DNA of 47,702 nt from a virus (IMGVR_UViG_3300042691_030306:1-47702), one strand, 5' to 3'. Positions 22,990-31,547 are shown, counted from the stretch's first letter. Notes: generated by a model not told the origin, from the letters alone. A program made the numbers and translations.

Positions 22990-24792
22990 TTACTGTCTCC
23001 ATATTTCGGGCAATCTTTGTCTCTGTGGTGGTGAACTTGATGTTTGTTGCGTCGGAACTGGATATGGAAATGGTACAAAAGTTTCGACTGGTTGAACAGC
23101 ATAAATGAAGAGTGATCGATTACCACCACTGCTTGTATTATTTAATAGTTTTCTGCCACCACCTCCACCAGGTCTTTGTAATGCACCAGACAAACCTTTA
23201 ACTGCATCTGCCACTGGATCTTTAGATGCTGGTTCTATTCTTATTCCTGAAGGTGGTTGTATGACTTGTGCTGGTTTAATTGCTGATGCTGGTGGTTGTG
23301 ATCCAGGTGCTGGTTTTCCTTTAGAAATATCCTTGGCAACGTCAACTAGAACAGAATTTGATGCTCTAAATCCTACACCATTAATATGAAGTGATATATG
23401 AGGATATGGTTTATTTCCAGCGCCAATTGTTCTTCCAGATGCACCTTGATATCCTAATAAAGTTCCTTTTGGTATTATTTGCCCCTCCTTTGCTCCCTTA
23501 AATGGTAAACTCTTAAAATGTCCCATTAAAACTTCGTATTCTTTATTTCCTCTTTTGAAATAATAAGCACCATAATATCCAAATCCTCTTCCAGATGCTC
23601 CTAGAACATCTGCTGTTCCTTGAAGACCAACGGAAGGCATTCCATCTGTTCCTCTGCTTTTATAGATCAAATCGAATGGTGCATAAATTGGTGTCCCAAT
23701 ACCACCAGCAAGATTCATATCTAATCCAGTTTGATTTCCATCCGTATCTCCAGTTGCTCCAATAGAAGCACCAGATGCATAAGTTTGTCCAGAATACTGT
23801 TGATCTCTGATAGATTGTTGATCTGGAGTTGGTTGAGGACCAAATCCAGGACCAGTTTTTCTGGTTTCGGTCAATCCTGATAAAGAACTCCATTCTCTAA
23901 AATTCTTTGACAATTCTGCAAATGCCATCACATTTTTTTCATCTCTTTGAACTGTCTGATTAATATTTTCAACTGCTAAAGAAAAATCTTCAAATCCATT
24001 ACCCATTCCCCTCTCTGCTCTCTTGAGCTGACCACTTTTTCTTGGCTGATATGGTGCTTTTGTTTGTTGATTATTCTCTGGTTGTACAGTTCCACCCTTA
24101 GAAAACTTTTGTGTTGGTTTTTCTGGAGCACTTTTTGGTTGAGATGATTGAGATGTTGGAGATTGTGGAGTAATTGCTGGATACATTGATCCAGGTGCCA
24201 TAAGTGTCATTGGCACAGATGGAATTGAACTTTGCTTTTTATTGTTTTCTCTTTTATTGAGTTCTTTTTCTAGTCGAGATATATCTTTATCCGATTGATC
24301 TGCCAGTTTCAGACCGTCATCAGACTCTTTTTCGATTGCCTTTAGGTTTTGATCTATCTCTTTTTGTTTTTGTGGTGTTAAAAAATCAATAAGTTCCCCA
24401 AGTTTTTGAAATCCTGTTCCGATTGTAGTTAATACACTTCCTACCGTTTTTATAAAATCACTGTTGAAAAATTCTTCAATCTTTGCAATAATGGCAGGAA
24501 TTTTTTGAACTAAGATTCCAAGAGAAATTAGTCCAAAGAAATCCAAAATTCTATCAAAAATATTTCTCGCAGGAGCAGTTACAACATTGACTAATCTTGA
24601 AAATCCTGCACCGATTCCTAAATTTTTAGTCTCTAATCTCGATTCTTCTGCTTTTAATTCTTTTTGTTTTTCTAGTTTGAAAAAAAATTCTTTTTTGTTA
24701 ATTCTAAGTTTTCTCAGTTCTTTATTTGAACTGATCAAATAACTTTTAATGTTTGTAACATTCAGTTTGAGTTGTTTGACTTGAGTATCCAT
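22990..24792 (-). CDS. Tail protein with a degenerate M23-like domain
   Basis: A 600-aa protein. Residues 1-55 are a Lys/Glu coiled coil; 60-140 hold hydrophobic helices (ILDFFGLISLGILVQKIPAI); a Pro/Ser/Gln linker follows. Residues about 350-480 resemble a peptidase M23 fold: GLDM, GTPIYAPFD, MGHF, IIPKGTLLGYQGASG and PHISLHI. The first zinc histidine of the usual H-x-G-x-D is Gln here, and the HLH motif reads H-I-S-L-H, so peptidase activity may be lost. It lies between gp27 and the tape-measure-like gene, so a hub or tail-tip role (T4 gp28/29 region) is likely. Confidence 0.6.
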   Translation of the reverse strand: MDTQVKQLKLNVTNIKSYLISSNKELRKLRINKKEFFFKLEKQKELKAEESRLETKNLGIGAGFSRLVNVVTAPARNIFDRILDFFGLISLGILVQKIPAIIAKIEEFFNSDFIKTVGSVLTTIGTGFQKLGELIDFLTPQKQKEIDQNLKAIEKESDDGLKLADQSDKDISRLEKELNKRENNKKQSSIPSVPMTLMAPGSMYPAITPQSPTSQSSQPKSAPEKPTQKFSKGGTVQPENNQQTKAPYQPRKSGQLKRAERGMGNGFEDFSLAVENINQTVQRDEKNVMAFAELSKNFREWSSLSGLTETRKTGPGFGPQPTPDQQSIRDQQYSGQTYASGASIGATGDTDGNQTGLDMNLAGGIGTPIYAPFDLIYKSRGTDGMPSVGLQGTADVLGASGRGFGYYGAYYFKRGNKEYEVLMGHFKSLPFKGAKEGQIIPKGTLLGYQGASGRTIGAGNKPYPHISLHINGVGFRASNSVLVDVAKDISKGKPAPGSQPPASAIKPAQVIQPPSGIRIEPASKDPVADAVKGLSGALQRPGGGGGRKLLNNTSSGGNRSLFIYAVQPVETFVPFPYPVPTQQTSSSPPQRQRLPEIWRQ

Positions 24793-24795
24793 ATC

Positions 24796-26715
24796 TTACA
24801 CAATTAACTGAATTCCGTATAACGAAGGTGTGACTTCCATATAAGGATTGGCAAAATTCACTGGAGATATCACAGGAACATCCGTTGCCTTACCTTGCAT
24901 TTGTGGTATTTGTGGTGGTTTTGATGATTGCTTTGGTAATACCATTGGTAAGAACGTCATTCCACCAGAACCAGCAGAGACATTCATGTTGATGTTTGTG
25001 ATTCTTGGTGCTGCAGATACTGATGCGGGTTGAGAAATTGGTTTTGCTGAAATTGATGGAACCCTAAATCCACCACCACCAGGTTTTGTTGGCTTACTTT
25101 TTTTCTTTAAGATCTCGTCCTTCAGATACTTATTGAAATCTTCAATAACTTTTGAAAACTCTATTGATACATCTCTTTGATAATCGGAAACAGTGAGCAG
25201 TTTATTAATTGCCTGTGTAAAAAGTGTCCATAATCTTCCGGCATTATCATTAATATCTTTTAAGAGAGGTCTGAACAACATTGCAGAGGTTGTTCTAATG
25301 ACTTCCTCTCCAGGTGCAAGCATTGCTTTTACACTATCAACAAATCCGGATCCTTTACCAGGAACTGTTCCTCCACTTGCAAATCTTGGTGTCTCTCCAA
25401 GATCTTTTAAAAGTGAAAGAAGAAAGTCTGTTTTTATTTCACTCTGCGTAGCAGATCCCAAATTTATCATCTTCTCAAGAGAATGTTGCGGTGAAGACTG
25501 ATAATTTTTCTCTCTTTCTAAATCAGATTGTATTCTCTCGATTGTTCTACTTCTTTTATTTGGATCATAAGTGTTAATCCTATTAACGGTATCTTTTCTC
25601 GTTTTTTCAACTAGAGGATCGGTTACTTTTTTGATTGCAAACTTTCCTAACATTTCAAGTCCAATACCTATTCCAAGACTTGCTCCACCCTTTAGTAAAG
25701 AACCTGGTGAAATTTTAGGTAGACTAGGTAATTTAAATCCTCCTGTTCCTTTTAAAGTTCCTTCTGGTGTAAGACCACCTTTGGTTAACATTCCAGTTGG
25801 ATCTATCAATCCCTTGCGAAGTAATCTAAATCTATCTCCAATATTTGATTTTCCTTCAATAAATCTGGCGAAAGATTGATTTGTACGACTTATTGATGGT
25901 CCAGATATTGGTTTTGGTACACTTGGTTTTGGTCCTTCAGGAGGTTTTTTTTGAAATATATTAAATAATCTTCCAGGTAGTTTCCATAAAAATCTTCCAA
26001 GTGAAAAGAGTCTTCGAACCCACTTAAAGACTTTAAATCCTATAATTGTAATGACTGCCGGTACAAATGCCTTACCAATCCAGTAGAAAATTTGATCTAA
26101 TAACTTTCTATTATTTTTGTCTTGTAACCATTTAAATGCGACATTTAAAACTATGCCAGTTAAGATAAGAGAGAAAAATTCTTTTATCTTATCAAAAACA
26201 TTTTTGATTGGTGAGGTAACTTTATTTACAATCGACTCTCCAATGCCGACAATTTTTTTACCAACACCTTCTATTGATTTTTCTTTTTCTGCAAACTTTC
26301 TTTTAGATTCTACAGATTTAATTTTTTTAACTGCTTCCTTCTCTTCTGCAATTCGCATTGCAAAATCATAAGACAGTTGTTTTTGAATCTCTACAAGGAT
26401 TCGATTTGTTTCTGCTAATGCTTTATAAGTATTTTCTTCTGTATTTTGTTGTTTTGATAAAATTCTAGATGATATTTTTTCAGTGTCTGGTGACCTTGAT
26501 TTGATTGATTCAAAATCTAATACTTTTGGTTTAAGTGCCTCAAGTTTTTCTGATAAATTAATTGGTGATCTAAAACTAAATCTCGTAGTTCTTAGTTTTG
26601 GTGTGATTGGACTCGTAGACGAGATCGCAGAAGATGCGCGAAGAACCGAAGAAGAGATATTTCTCTTACTCAACTTCGGTACTGCTGGTGCTCTGTAGAT
26701 CTGATTAATGTCCAC
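24796..26715 (-). CDS. Putative tape-measure or tail-hub protein
   Basis: A 639-aa protein with a GTG start overlapping the gp51-like gene by 11 nt. It has a basic, Ser/Pro-rich start (residues 1-80), a coiled coil (AEEKEAVKKIKSVESKRKFA) and a membrane-like segment around 185-240 (FFSLILTGIVLNVAFKWL and FVPAVITIIGFKVF). A Pro/Gly/Lys-rich part follows, then another helical region near 430-540. Hydrophobic helices in a tail protein placed right after gp26/gp51 fit a tape measure that also touches the host membrane (T4 gp29 position). No strict sequence match to gp29 is evident to me. Confidence 0.55.
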   Translation of the reverse strand: MDINQIYRAPAVPKLSKRNISSSVLRASSAISSTSPITPKLRTTRFSFRSPINLSEKLEALKPKVLDFESIKSRSPDTEKISSRILSKQQNTEENTYKALAETNRILVEIQKQLSYDFAMRIAEEKEAVKKIKSVESKRKFAEKEKSIEGVGKKIVGIGESIVNKVTSPIKNVFDKIKEFFSLILTGIVLNVAFKWLQDKNNRKLLDQIFYWIGKAFVPAVITIIGFKVFKWVRRLFSLGRFLWKLPGRLFNIFQKKPPEGPKPSVPKPISGPSISRTNQSFARFIEGKSNIGDRFRLLRKGLIDPTGMLTKGGLTPEGTLKGTGGFKLPSLPKISPGSLLKGGASLGIGIGLEMLGKFAIKKVTDPLVEKTRKDTVNRINTYDPNKRSRTIERIQSDLEREKNYQSSPQHSLEKMINLGSATQSEIKTDFLLSLLKDLGETPRFASGGTVPGKGSGFVDSVKAMLAPGEEVIRTTSAMLFRPLLKDINDNAGRLWTLFTQAINKLLTVSDYQRDVSIEFSKVIEDFNKYLKDEILKKKSKPTKPGGGGFRVPSISAKPISQPASVSAAPRITNINMNVSAGSGGMTFLPMVLPKQSSKPPQIPQMQGKATDVPVISPVNFANPYMEVTPSLYGIQLIV

Positions 26716-26884
26716 TCTGCTGTTGCGCCTTTAGGTTTTCCTCTTCAATATGCTGTTCGAGTAAAGTAAGATATACTTCTCTCTCCCAAGGAATCATATT
26801 TTCGAGCTCTGTTAATGAATATTTATGGTGCTGCACGAGGGCAAAATTAACCTTGTAGTATGACTCAAGATTAGTATGAGCCAT
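26705..26884 (-). CDS. Tail assembly chaperone, gp51-like (59 aa)
   Basis: ATG 26884 to TAA 26705, starting MAHTNLESYYKVNFALVQHH and containing ENMIPWEREVYLTLLEQHIE. The IPWERE-Y-x-x-L-L pattern recurs in short proteins encoded after the gp26 or T/G-type chaperone gene in many myoviruses. It begins 2 nt after the gp26-like stop and overlaps the tape-measure-like gene. Its position just before the tape-measure candidate is where assembly chaperones usually lie, sometimes as frameshift products. Confidence 0.65.
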   Translation of the reverse strand: MAHTNLESYYKVNFALVQHHKYSLTELENMIPWEREVYLTLLEQHIEEENLKAQQQSGH

Positions 26885-26886
26885 AC

Positions 26887-27609
26887 CTAACTGAAAAAAC
26901 TTGCCAGACCCTCCAGAACGACTTCACTTTCAACACCAGTGTTTGGATTCTTGACTTTTACGGTATGTGACAGTTTTGGCATCGTGACAAAGAAAGTTTC
27001 AATTTCTTTGAATTGTTTTGTATTTAACTGCTCTAAGAATTCATCAAGTTCTTTCTTTGTACAATCTGCAGCACTCCAACTTTCTTCTGAATCATAGATA
27101 ATGTCAATACAAGATGTAATCATACTCAGAGACTTATTAACATCACTTGAGTCATCAGCAGTTTCAAAATTATTTTCAACAAACTGTTCCAGTGATGGAT
27201 ACTTCAGTTTCATTGAAAGATTGTCATCAAGTTTAATAATGTTCGTATGTTCTGAGGTTTTTTGAACCTTAATAGAATCGATGTCAATCTCCATCTGAAC
27301 CGTTGTTTCACCATCATCAGGACAAGTTACGTTCACTTCTACCGTTTCGCCAACAGACTTGGCACGAACGTTTAGGAACAAGTATTCAATATCAAATGTA
27401 GAAAGATCTGATACCTTGACTGATTTTGTGAGAATACAATCTGATAAAATTTGAACAATGGCATCTGTAATCTGCTTCATGCTCTCAGATTCGAGTGCCA
27501 TGATCAGGATTTTTTCTTCTCTGACTAGAAAAGGTCTGTATCTAATTTTCTTTCCAGTCGAAGGCAATTCCAACTCATAGGTTGGAGTATTAACTTTTGG
27601 TAAAGGCAT
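26887..27609 (-). CDS. 26: Baseplate hub/assembly protein, gp26-like
   Basis: A 240-aa protein starting MPLPKVNTPTYELELPSTGK. It contains IRYRPFLVREEKILIMALES, characteristic of T4-type gp26, then beta-rich CPDDGETTVQMEIDIDSIKV and a helical C-terminus. In T4, gp26 acts in hub assembly and belongs to the tail chaperone group. A late-type TAATAAATAA lies 28 nt upstream, directly after the gp54-like stop. Confidence 0.75.
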   Translation of the reverse strand: MPLPKVNTPTYELELPSTGKKIRYRPFLVREEKILIMALESESMKQITDAIVQILSDCILTKSVKVSDLSTFDIEYLFLNVRAKSVGETVEVNVTCPDDGETTVQMEIDIDSIKVQKTSEHTNIIKLDDNLSMKLKYPSLEQFVENNFETADDSSDVNKSLSMITSCIDIIYDSEESWSAADCTKKELDEFLEQLNTKQFKEIETFFVTMPKLSHTVKVKNPNTGVESEVVLEGLASFFS

Positions 27610-27636
27610 AATAACCTACGATAACTTCAGTTGTGA

Positions 27637-27646
27637 TTATTTATTA
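27637..27646 (-). promoter_or_regulatory. Late-type promoter for gp26 (TAATAAATAA)
   Basis: TAATAAATAA (27646-27637) begins with the TAA stop of the gp54-like gene and lies 28 nt before the gp26 ATG. It is a close match to TATAAATA. Confidence 0.45.
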
Positions 27647-28414
27647 TGCCAATCCTTGGTTTATATTATCTGGCATTATTGGATAAATTACTGTGCCAGG
27701 GATTCGTGGATCTTCAAATGGTGTGGTTGTTACAAGAGCTTTATCTCTGATTTCTTTATCAAATTGTTTTGTAAAATCTCGACTTACAACATATCGATCA
27801 TAATTGAATGTGACCGTAACTTTTAGTAAATCGGCAGGACCATAAGACACAGGCATTGTCGATAGTCCCTTGGGAAAGACATTGACAAAAGTATAAGTCA
27901 ACTCATATCTAAAATCTCGTTCAAATTTTGATATGGTCATGTTATCAACTTTGTAAAAATCTGGAAAATTAAATCTTCGATAAATGTTTCTACTAAGAAC
28001 TGTTGCTGCTGCAGGTTCGTTTAGTTCCTGAGAATTACCACCTGCAATATAATCCATCCAACCTTCAAAGAACCTCAAAACTGAATAATCAGAATCAACA
28101 TAAAATGTTAGATCCATATCAGTATAAAGACGAGTATGAGCAAACTCTTGAGTTATGCCCATATAATTATCTTTTACTTCTGCAGTTGCATAAGATGTAG
28201 TTGGGAGTGTTGCTTCTGAACAAAGTAATCCTAATTTATTTTTAGCAAACGCATCGATATTTGAGAGATCTTCCCCCGGATAACTAGTTTCGTAGTGTTT
28301 TTTTAATTCCTTTTTAATTGGAATATCAACAAGATAATAGTTATTAAGAGCAAGATTTCCAATCTTCTCTCTCATTTCACTCATTTTAAGTTTTTGAACC
28401 AGAGAGTTACCCAC
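27644..28414 (-). CDS. 54: Baseplate-tail tube initiator, gp54-like
   Basis: A 256-aa protein with a GTG start. The core (CSEATLPTTSYATAEVKDNY, then YMGITQEFAHTRLYTDMDLT, then FFEGWMDYI) has the tail-tube fold pattern shared by gp19, gp48 and gp54. Since gp48 is encoded on the plus strand nearby and the true tube gene (gp19) normally sits with the tail sheath, gp54 is the best fit. In T4 it starts tube growth on the baseplate. The RBS is weak. It is driven by the minus-strand late promoter at 28447-28454. Confidence 0.6.
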   Translation of the reverse strand: MGNSLVQKLKMSEMREKIGNLALNNYYLVDIPIKKELKKHYETSYPGEDLSNIDAFAKNKLGLLCSEATLPTTSYATAEVKDNYMGITQEFAHTRLYTDMDLTFYVDSDYSVLRFFEGWMDYIAGGNSQELNEPAAATVLSRNIYRRFNFPDFYKVDNMTISKFERDFRYELTYTFVNVFPKGLSTMPVSYGPADLLKVTVTFNYDRYVVSRDFTKQFDKEIRDKALVTTTPFEDPRIPGTVIYPIMPDNINQGLA

Positions 28415-28415
28415 T

Positions 28416-28423
28416 CTAAATAC
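28416..28423 (+). promoter_or_regulatory. Late promoter for gp4 (CTAAATAC)
   Basis: CTAAATAC at 28416-28423, 31 nt before the gp4 ATG. It faces an identical element on the other strand at 28447-28454. Confidence 0.6.
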
Positions 28424-28446
28424 CTTATACGAGTCTTCATTATTAA

Positions 28447-28454
28447 GTATTTAG
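28447..28454 (-). promoter_or_regulatory. Late promoter for gp54-like gene (CTAAATAC)
   Basis: CTAAATAC (28454-28447), 32 nt before the GTG at 28414. Mirror image of the plus-strand element; it touches the gp4 start codon. Confidence 0.6.
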
Positions 28455-28892
28455 ATGTCATATAAAGGAAGATTTCAACCTTCTTATCCAAACAAATACA
28501 AGGGTGATCATCGAAACATAATTTATCGTTCTCTATGGGAACGAAAATTTATGGTGTATTGTGATACCAACCAGAATATTTTGGAATGGGGAAGTGAGGA
28601 GATGTGTTTACCCTACAAGTCTCCTGTAGATAATCGTTATCACAAATATTTCCCTGATTTTTATATCAAAGTTAGGGAGTCAAATGGCAAGATTAAAAAG
28701 TACATCATAGAAATTAAACCACTGAAGCAAACCATTGAACCAAAAGTTCAAAAAAGAAAAACAAAAGGATATATCTATGAGGTTGTCGAATATGCCAAAA
28801 ATCAGGCAAAGTGGGAGGCAGCACGAGAATGGTGTGCCGATCATGGTTATGAGTTCAAAGTTCTAACAGAAAACGAACTCGGTATTCAATAA
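28455..28892 (+). CDS. 4: Head completion protein gp4
   Basis: A 145-aa protein starting MSYKGRFQPSYPNKYKGDHR. It contains NIIYRSLWERKFMVYCDTN, then EEMCLPYKSPVDNRYHKYFP, then DFYIKVRESNGK and IIEIKPLKQT. This closely follows the T4 gp4 family (head completion nuclease-like protein, PD-(D/E)XK-type with D and E-x-K in the FPDFYI...IEIK segment). It acts late, at head finishing before tail joining. First gene of the only plus-strand block. Confidence 0.9.
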   Translation: MSYKGRFQPSYPNKYKGDHRNIIYRSLWERKFMVYCDTNQNILEWGSEEMCLPYKSPVDNRYHKYFPDFYIKVRESNGKIKKYIIEIKPLKQTIEPKVQKRKTKGYIYEVVEYAKNQAKWEAAREWCADHGYEFKVLTENELGIQ

Positions 28893-29302
28893 TGCCTAGA
28901 AAAACTCTGAGAGAAAGAAGAGAGCAAAATCCCACTGATGATAATAGTAATCGTCTGCGAGAAATTGTAGATGAAATTAATGGTCTTGAAAAACCTGCAG
29001 ATATGATGCAGAGAATCAAAGAAACTCTGCCATCAGTTAGTAAAACAAGTGCTCGGGTTGGAGATATCTATACCTTCGTTTATAATGCCAAAACTCCTGG
29101 AATGAGTTATGATCCTTATCCTTTAGTTGTCGTAACTGGAGTATATTATTGGGGATTTACTGGACTTAATTTTCACTGGGGAGAATCTCGACAGTACACT
29201 TGGAGTGAAATTATTGGTGATCTCCATCCTGTTCAAGAAGAAGAACTTCCAGATATGAAACGAATATCATATGCCGATCTTTTAGAAAATCCTTCTAAAT
29301 AA
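28892..29302 (+). CDS. Conserved cyanophage structural or assembly protein
   Basis: A 136-aa protein starting MPRKTLRERREQNPTDDNSN, with a basic disordered-looking head. A compact domain follows, containing VGDIYTFVYNAKTPGMSYDP, then PLVVVTGVYYWGFTGLNFHW. The Y-x-x-x-P-L and GLNFHW signature recurs in cyanophages between gp4 and gp48. Its ATG overlaps the gp4 stop by one base. The role is unknown; its place suggests baseplate or head-tail joining. Confidence 0.65.
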   Translation: MPRKTLRERREQNPTDDNSNRLREIVDEINGLEKPADMMQRIKETLPSVSKTSARVGDIYTFVYNAKTPGMSYDPYPLVVVTGVYYWGFTGLNFHWGESRQYTWSEIIGDLHPVQEEELPDMKRISYADLLENPSK

Positions 29303-29317
29303 TTAAAAAATAGCCAA

Positions 29318-30220
29318 ATGGCAAGTATACTAAGATATCCATACGAAGCACTATTAGATACTACCGACTATTTGCGAGTTGATTTACTTTCATATGATGC
29401 AGTTAGATCAACTGGTCCTGGAAATTTAATAAGAAACAGTGTTGCATTTGATACGACAGTAACTCAACCAAAAAAAGCAAAGACACTAAGTGGTAGTATA
29501 ATATTACCAATGCCATCTAATGTTCAAGATGGAAACAGTGTTTCTTATGCTGACTCTAGTTTAGATGGTTTAACTGCGCAGGTTTATGGTGTTGTAAATG
29601 ATAATATAACTGGTGGTGGACGCAATGGAACACTTGGATCAGTAGCAGATGCCTTGTCAAATACTTTAAAGGGTTTAGCAGATGTAACTGTGTTAAATCC
29701 AGACGCTCAAAAAATATTTACAAAATCAATTGCAGCACAAGCAGCAAATATTCCATTTGGAGGTAACTTAACACTAAGTCAAATTCTGGCAAGAGAATCT
29801 GGTCAAATTCTAAATCCTAACATGGAACTTCTTTTTAATGGAGTGACTCTGAGATCATTTAAATTTTCTTTTAAAATGACTCCTAGAAATCCAGATGAAG
29901 CACAACAAATTAGAGCAATAATAAAAACATTCAAATTAAATATGGCACCAAAAGCTCAAAGTGATGTATTTTTGAAAACACCAAATCTTTTTCAATTAAG
30001 TTATAGAAAGGGTCCAGATCTTCATCCATATTTAAACTTATTCAAACAATGTTTTTTAACTGATATGTCTGTTAATTATACTGGTGAAGGTGTTTATTCT
30101 ACCTATAGTGATGGATCTCCAATTTCATATACGATGGATCTTGGATTTAAAGAACTGGAGCCCATTTATGAAGGAGATTATGCAAGTAATATTACTCCAG
30201 CAAACAGTGTAGGATTCTAA
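29318..30220 (+). CDS. 48: Baseplate tail-tube cap, gp48-like
   Basis: A 300-aa protein starting MASILRYPYEALLDTTDYLR. Features of the gp48 family: an N-terminal RYP-x-E start, a Ser/Thr-rich first half, and a C-terminal tube-like segment NMELLFNGVTLRSFKFSFKM followed by TPRNPDEAQQIRAIIKTFK. In T4, gp48 caps the baseplate and, with gp54, begins the tube. It is followed 1 nt later by gp53. Confidence 0.8.
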   Translation: MASILRYPYEALLDTTDYLRVDLLSYDAVRSTGPGNLIRNSVAFDTTVTQPKKAKTLSGSIILPMPSNVQDGNSVSYADSSLDGLTAQVYGVVNDNITGGGRNGTLGSVADALSNTLKGLADVTVLNPDAQKIFTKSIAAQAANIPFGGNLTLSQILARESGQILNPNMELLFNGVTLRSFKFSFKMTPRNPDEAQQIRAIIKTFKLNMAPKAQSDVFLKTPNLFQLSYRKGPDLHPYLNLFKQCFLTDMSVNYTGEGVYSTYSDGSPISYTMDLGFKELEPIYEGDYASNITPANSVGF

Positions 30221-30221
30221 A

Positions 30222-30911
30222 ATGGGATACTTCAGAGAACTACCAGACGTAGACTATCAATCATTTCTTTCGGACAGCATCTCGTCACAAAGTTATCTTA
30301 GAGTCAAGAACTTATTCAGAAGAAACAAGTTACGTGATGATCTAAAAGGCATCTTCACCATCTTCAATAAGTATGAGATTGTAGAGGGTGCCAGACCAGA
30401 TACCGTGGCAGAAGAATACTACGGAGATGCTGAACTTGACTGGGTTGTTCTTATGACTGCTGGAATCATTCATGTTAGAAATGAATGGCCATTATCAAAC
30501 TATGATCTTTACAGATATGTAGAAGAAAAATATGGCACATCACTAAATGATGTACATCATTATGAGACTGTTGAAGTTAGAGATTCTGATGGTAAATTAA
30601 TTCTTCCTGCTGGTAAAATTGTTGATGAAGATTTTAAAATTTATTACTACGATAATGATCAATATTATACGAATGATGCGACTGTATTAGGTGCGAACGT
30701 TACAAGAATTAGTAATCCTACAGTATCAATCAGTAATTATGAGTATGAAGTTAGAAAAAACAACGAAAAGTCATCAATTTATCTGTTGAAACAAGAATAT
30801 CTACAACAGTTTCTAAATGATATGAGACAGATTATGCTTTATGATCGATCCTCACAATATATTGATGAGAGTCTAATTCGTACTGAGAATACCAGAGTCA
30901 CTCTTCCATAA
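30222..30911 (+). CDS. 53: Baseplate wedge protein gp53
   Basis: A 229-aa protein starting MGYFRELPDVDYQSFLSDSI. LRVKNLFRRNKLRDDLKGIF and the LysM-like segment EGARPDTVAEEYYGDAELDW, then VVLMTAGI, are typical of gp53. In T4, gp53 binds the wedge and helps bind the hub. Its 3' end overlaps the convergent Mom-like gene by 39 nt, and a hairpin sits on the stop codon. Confidence 0.85.
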   Translation: MGYFRELPDVDYQSFLSDSISSQSYLRVKNLFRRNKLRDDLKGIFTIFNKYEIVEGARPDTVAEEYYGDAELDWVVLMTAGIIHVRNEWPLSNYDLYRYVEEKYGTSLNDVHHYETVEVRDSDGKLILPAGKIVDEDFKIYYYDNDQYYTNDATVLGANVTRISNPTVSISNYEYEVRKNNEKSSIYLLKQEYLQQFLNDMRQIMLYDRSSQYIDESLIRTENTRVTLP

Positions 30912-31490
30912 GAGTTCTAAACTCTTATCAAATATCATCACATATCGGTGCTTGCGGGAACGGTCTTTCCATTCTCCTGCAGCACCTTTAACTTTGCCCC
31001 TAGAGTGTTTAGTTCCGTCTGCATAGTAGAAATCTTTTTTTGGGTCTGAAAGTCCGCAATATTTAAAATTACAAGCGCGGTAGATTGTACCAGAATGGAA
31101 ATCACTATCAGCGTAAGAGATGATTGCTTTAACTTCAGTATCCTTCCGTAACTGTTTAATCGATCTTGAAACAAACCAAGAAGTAATATTATGCTCGGTT
31201 CCTTGGGTTTCAGGGTGGATGCAAAGTCGTGAAAGTTCAAATAACCCTTCTTGCTCATTTCTTTCTAATCCAAATGCTCCTTGTGCAATTTCAGGAACAG
31301 GGAGACCTGTAAAGACGCAGACTCCCTGAATACCACCAATGTTCAGAGGGCAGAAATCGTTTCCCTTATAAAGACCGTAATTGTAACCAGATCTAAATCC
31401 CTTTGAAATGTCCTTAAGATAATGAAACCGCAGAAGTAACTCTGCGGCTTCGGATTTACTTATACGGTCAATGTAGTAATCAGTCTTCAT
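30873..31490 (-). CDS. Mom-like DNA adenine modification protein
   Basis: A 205-aa protein started at ATG 31490 (MKTDYYIDRISKSEAAELLL); an earlier ATG falls at the predicted transcription start and is not usable. It resembles Mu Mom and cyanophage Mom-like proteins of the GNAT fold: HYLKDISKGFRSGYNYGLY, then GVCVFTGLPVPEI, GLFELSRLCIHP, NITSWFVSRSIKQLR, SYADSDFHSGTIYRACNFKY and SRKHRYVMIFDK. Mom adds a methylcarbamoyl group to adenine N6 and hides DNA from restriction. Ser, Asp and Tyr residues around SYAD match family positions as I recall them. The leader is a hairpin that ends in U6 right at the ATG. Confidence 0.7.
   Translation of the reverse strand: MKTDYYIDRISKSEAAELLLRFHYLKDISKGFRSGYNYGLYKGNDFCPLNIGGIQGVCVFTGLPVPEIAQGAFGLERNEQEGLFELSRLCIHPETQGTEHNITSWFVSRSIKQLRKDTEVKAIISYADSDFHSGTIYRACNFKYCGLSDPKKDFYYADGTKHSRGKVKGAAGEWKDRSRKHRYVMIFDKSLELLWKSDSGILSTN
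30908..30928. terminator. Hairpin at the gp53 stop codon
   Basis: ATAAGAGTT-CTA-AACTCTTAT is a perfect 9-bp inverted repeat with a 3-nt loop. It contains the gp53 stop on the plus strand and lies within the end of the Mom-like gene on the other. There is no long T-tract, so termination may be weak. Confidence 0.45.
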
Positions 31491-31515
31491 AAAAAAGGGG
31501 AGACCTTGCCTCCCC
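31491..31515 (-). terminator. Hairpin and U-tract between promoter and Mom-like gene
   Basis: GGGGAG (31515-31510) pairs with CTCCCC (31502-31497) around a 7-nt loop, followed by T6 and directly by the Mom ATG. It would end transcripts coming from the GIY-YIG gene. For the promoter at 31519-31547 the start point falls inside its 5' arm. Confidence 0.75.
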
Positions 31516-31518
31516 ATT

Positions 31519-31547
31519 ATTATAGCACAGAATCAGTCCTTCGTCAA
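31519..31547 (-). promoter_or_regulatory. Sigma-70 promoter for the Mom-like gene
   Basis: TTGACG (31547-31542), a 17-nt spacer and TATAAT (31524-31519) with extended TGTGC. The -35 lies within the last codons of the GIY-YIG gene. Confidence 0.85.
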
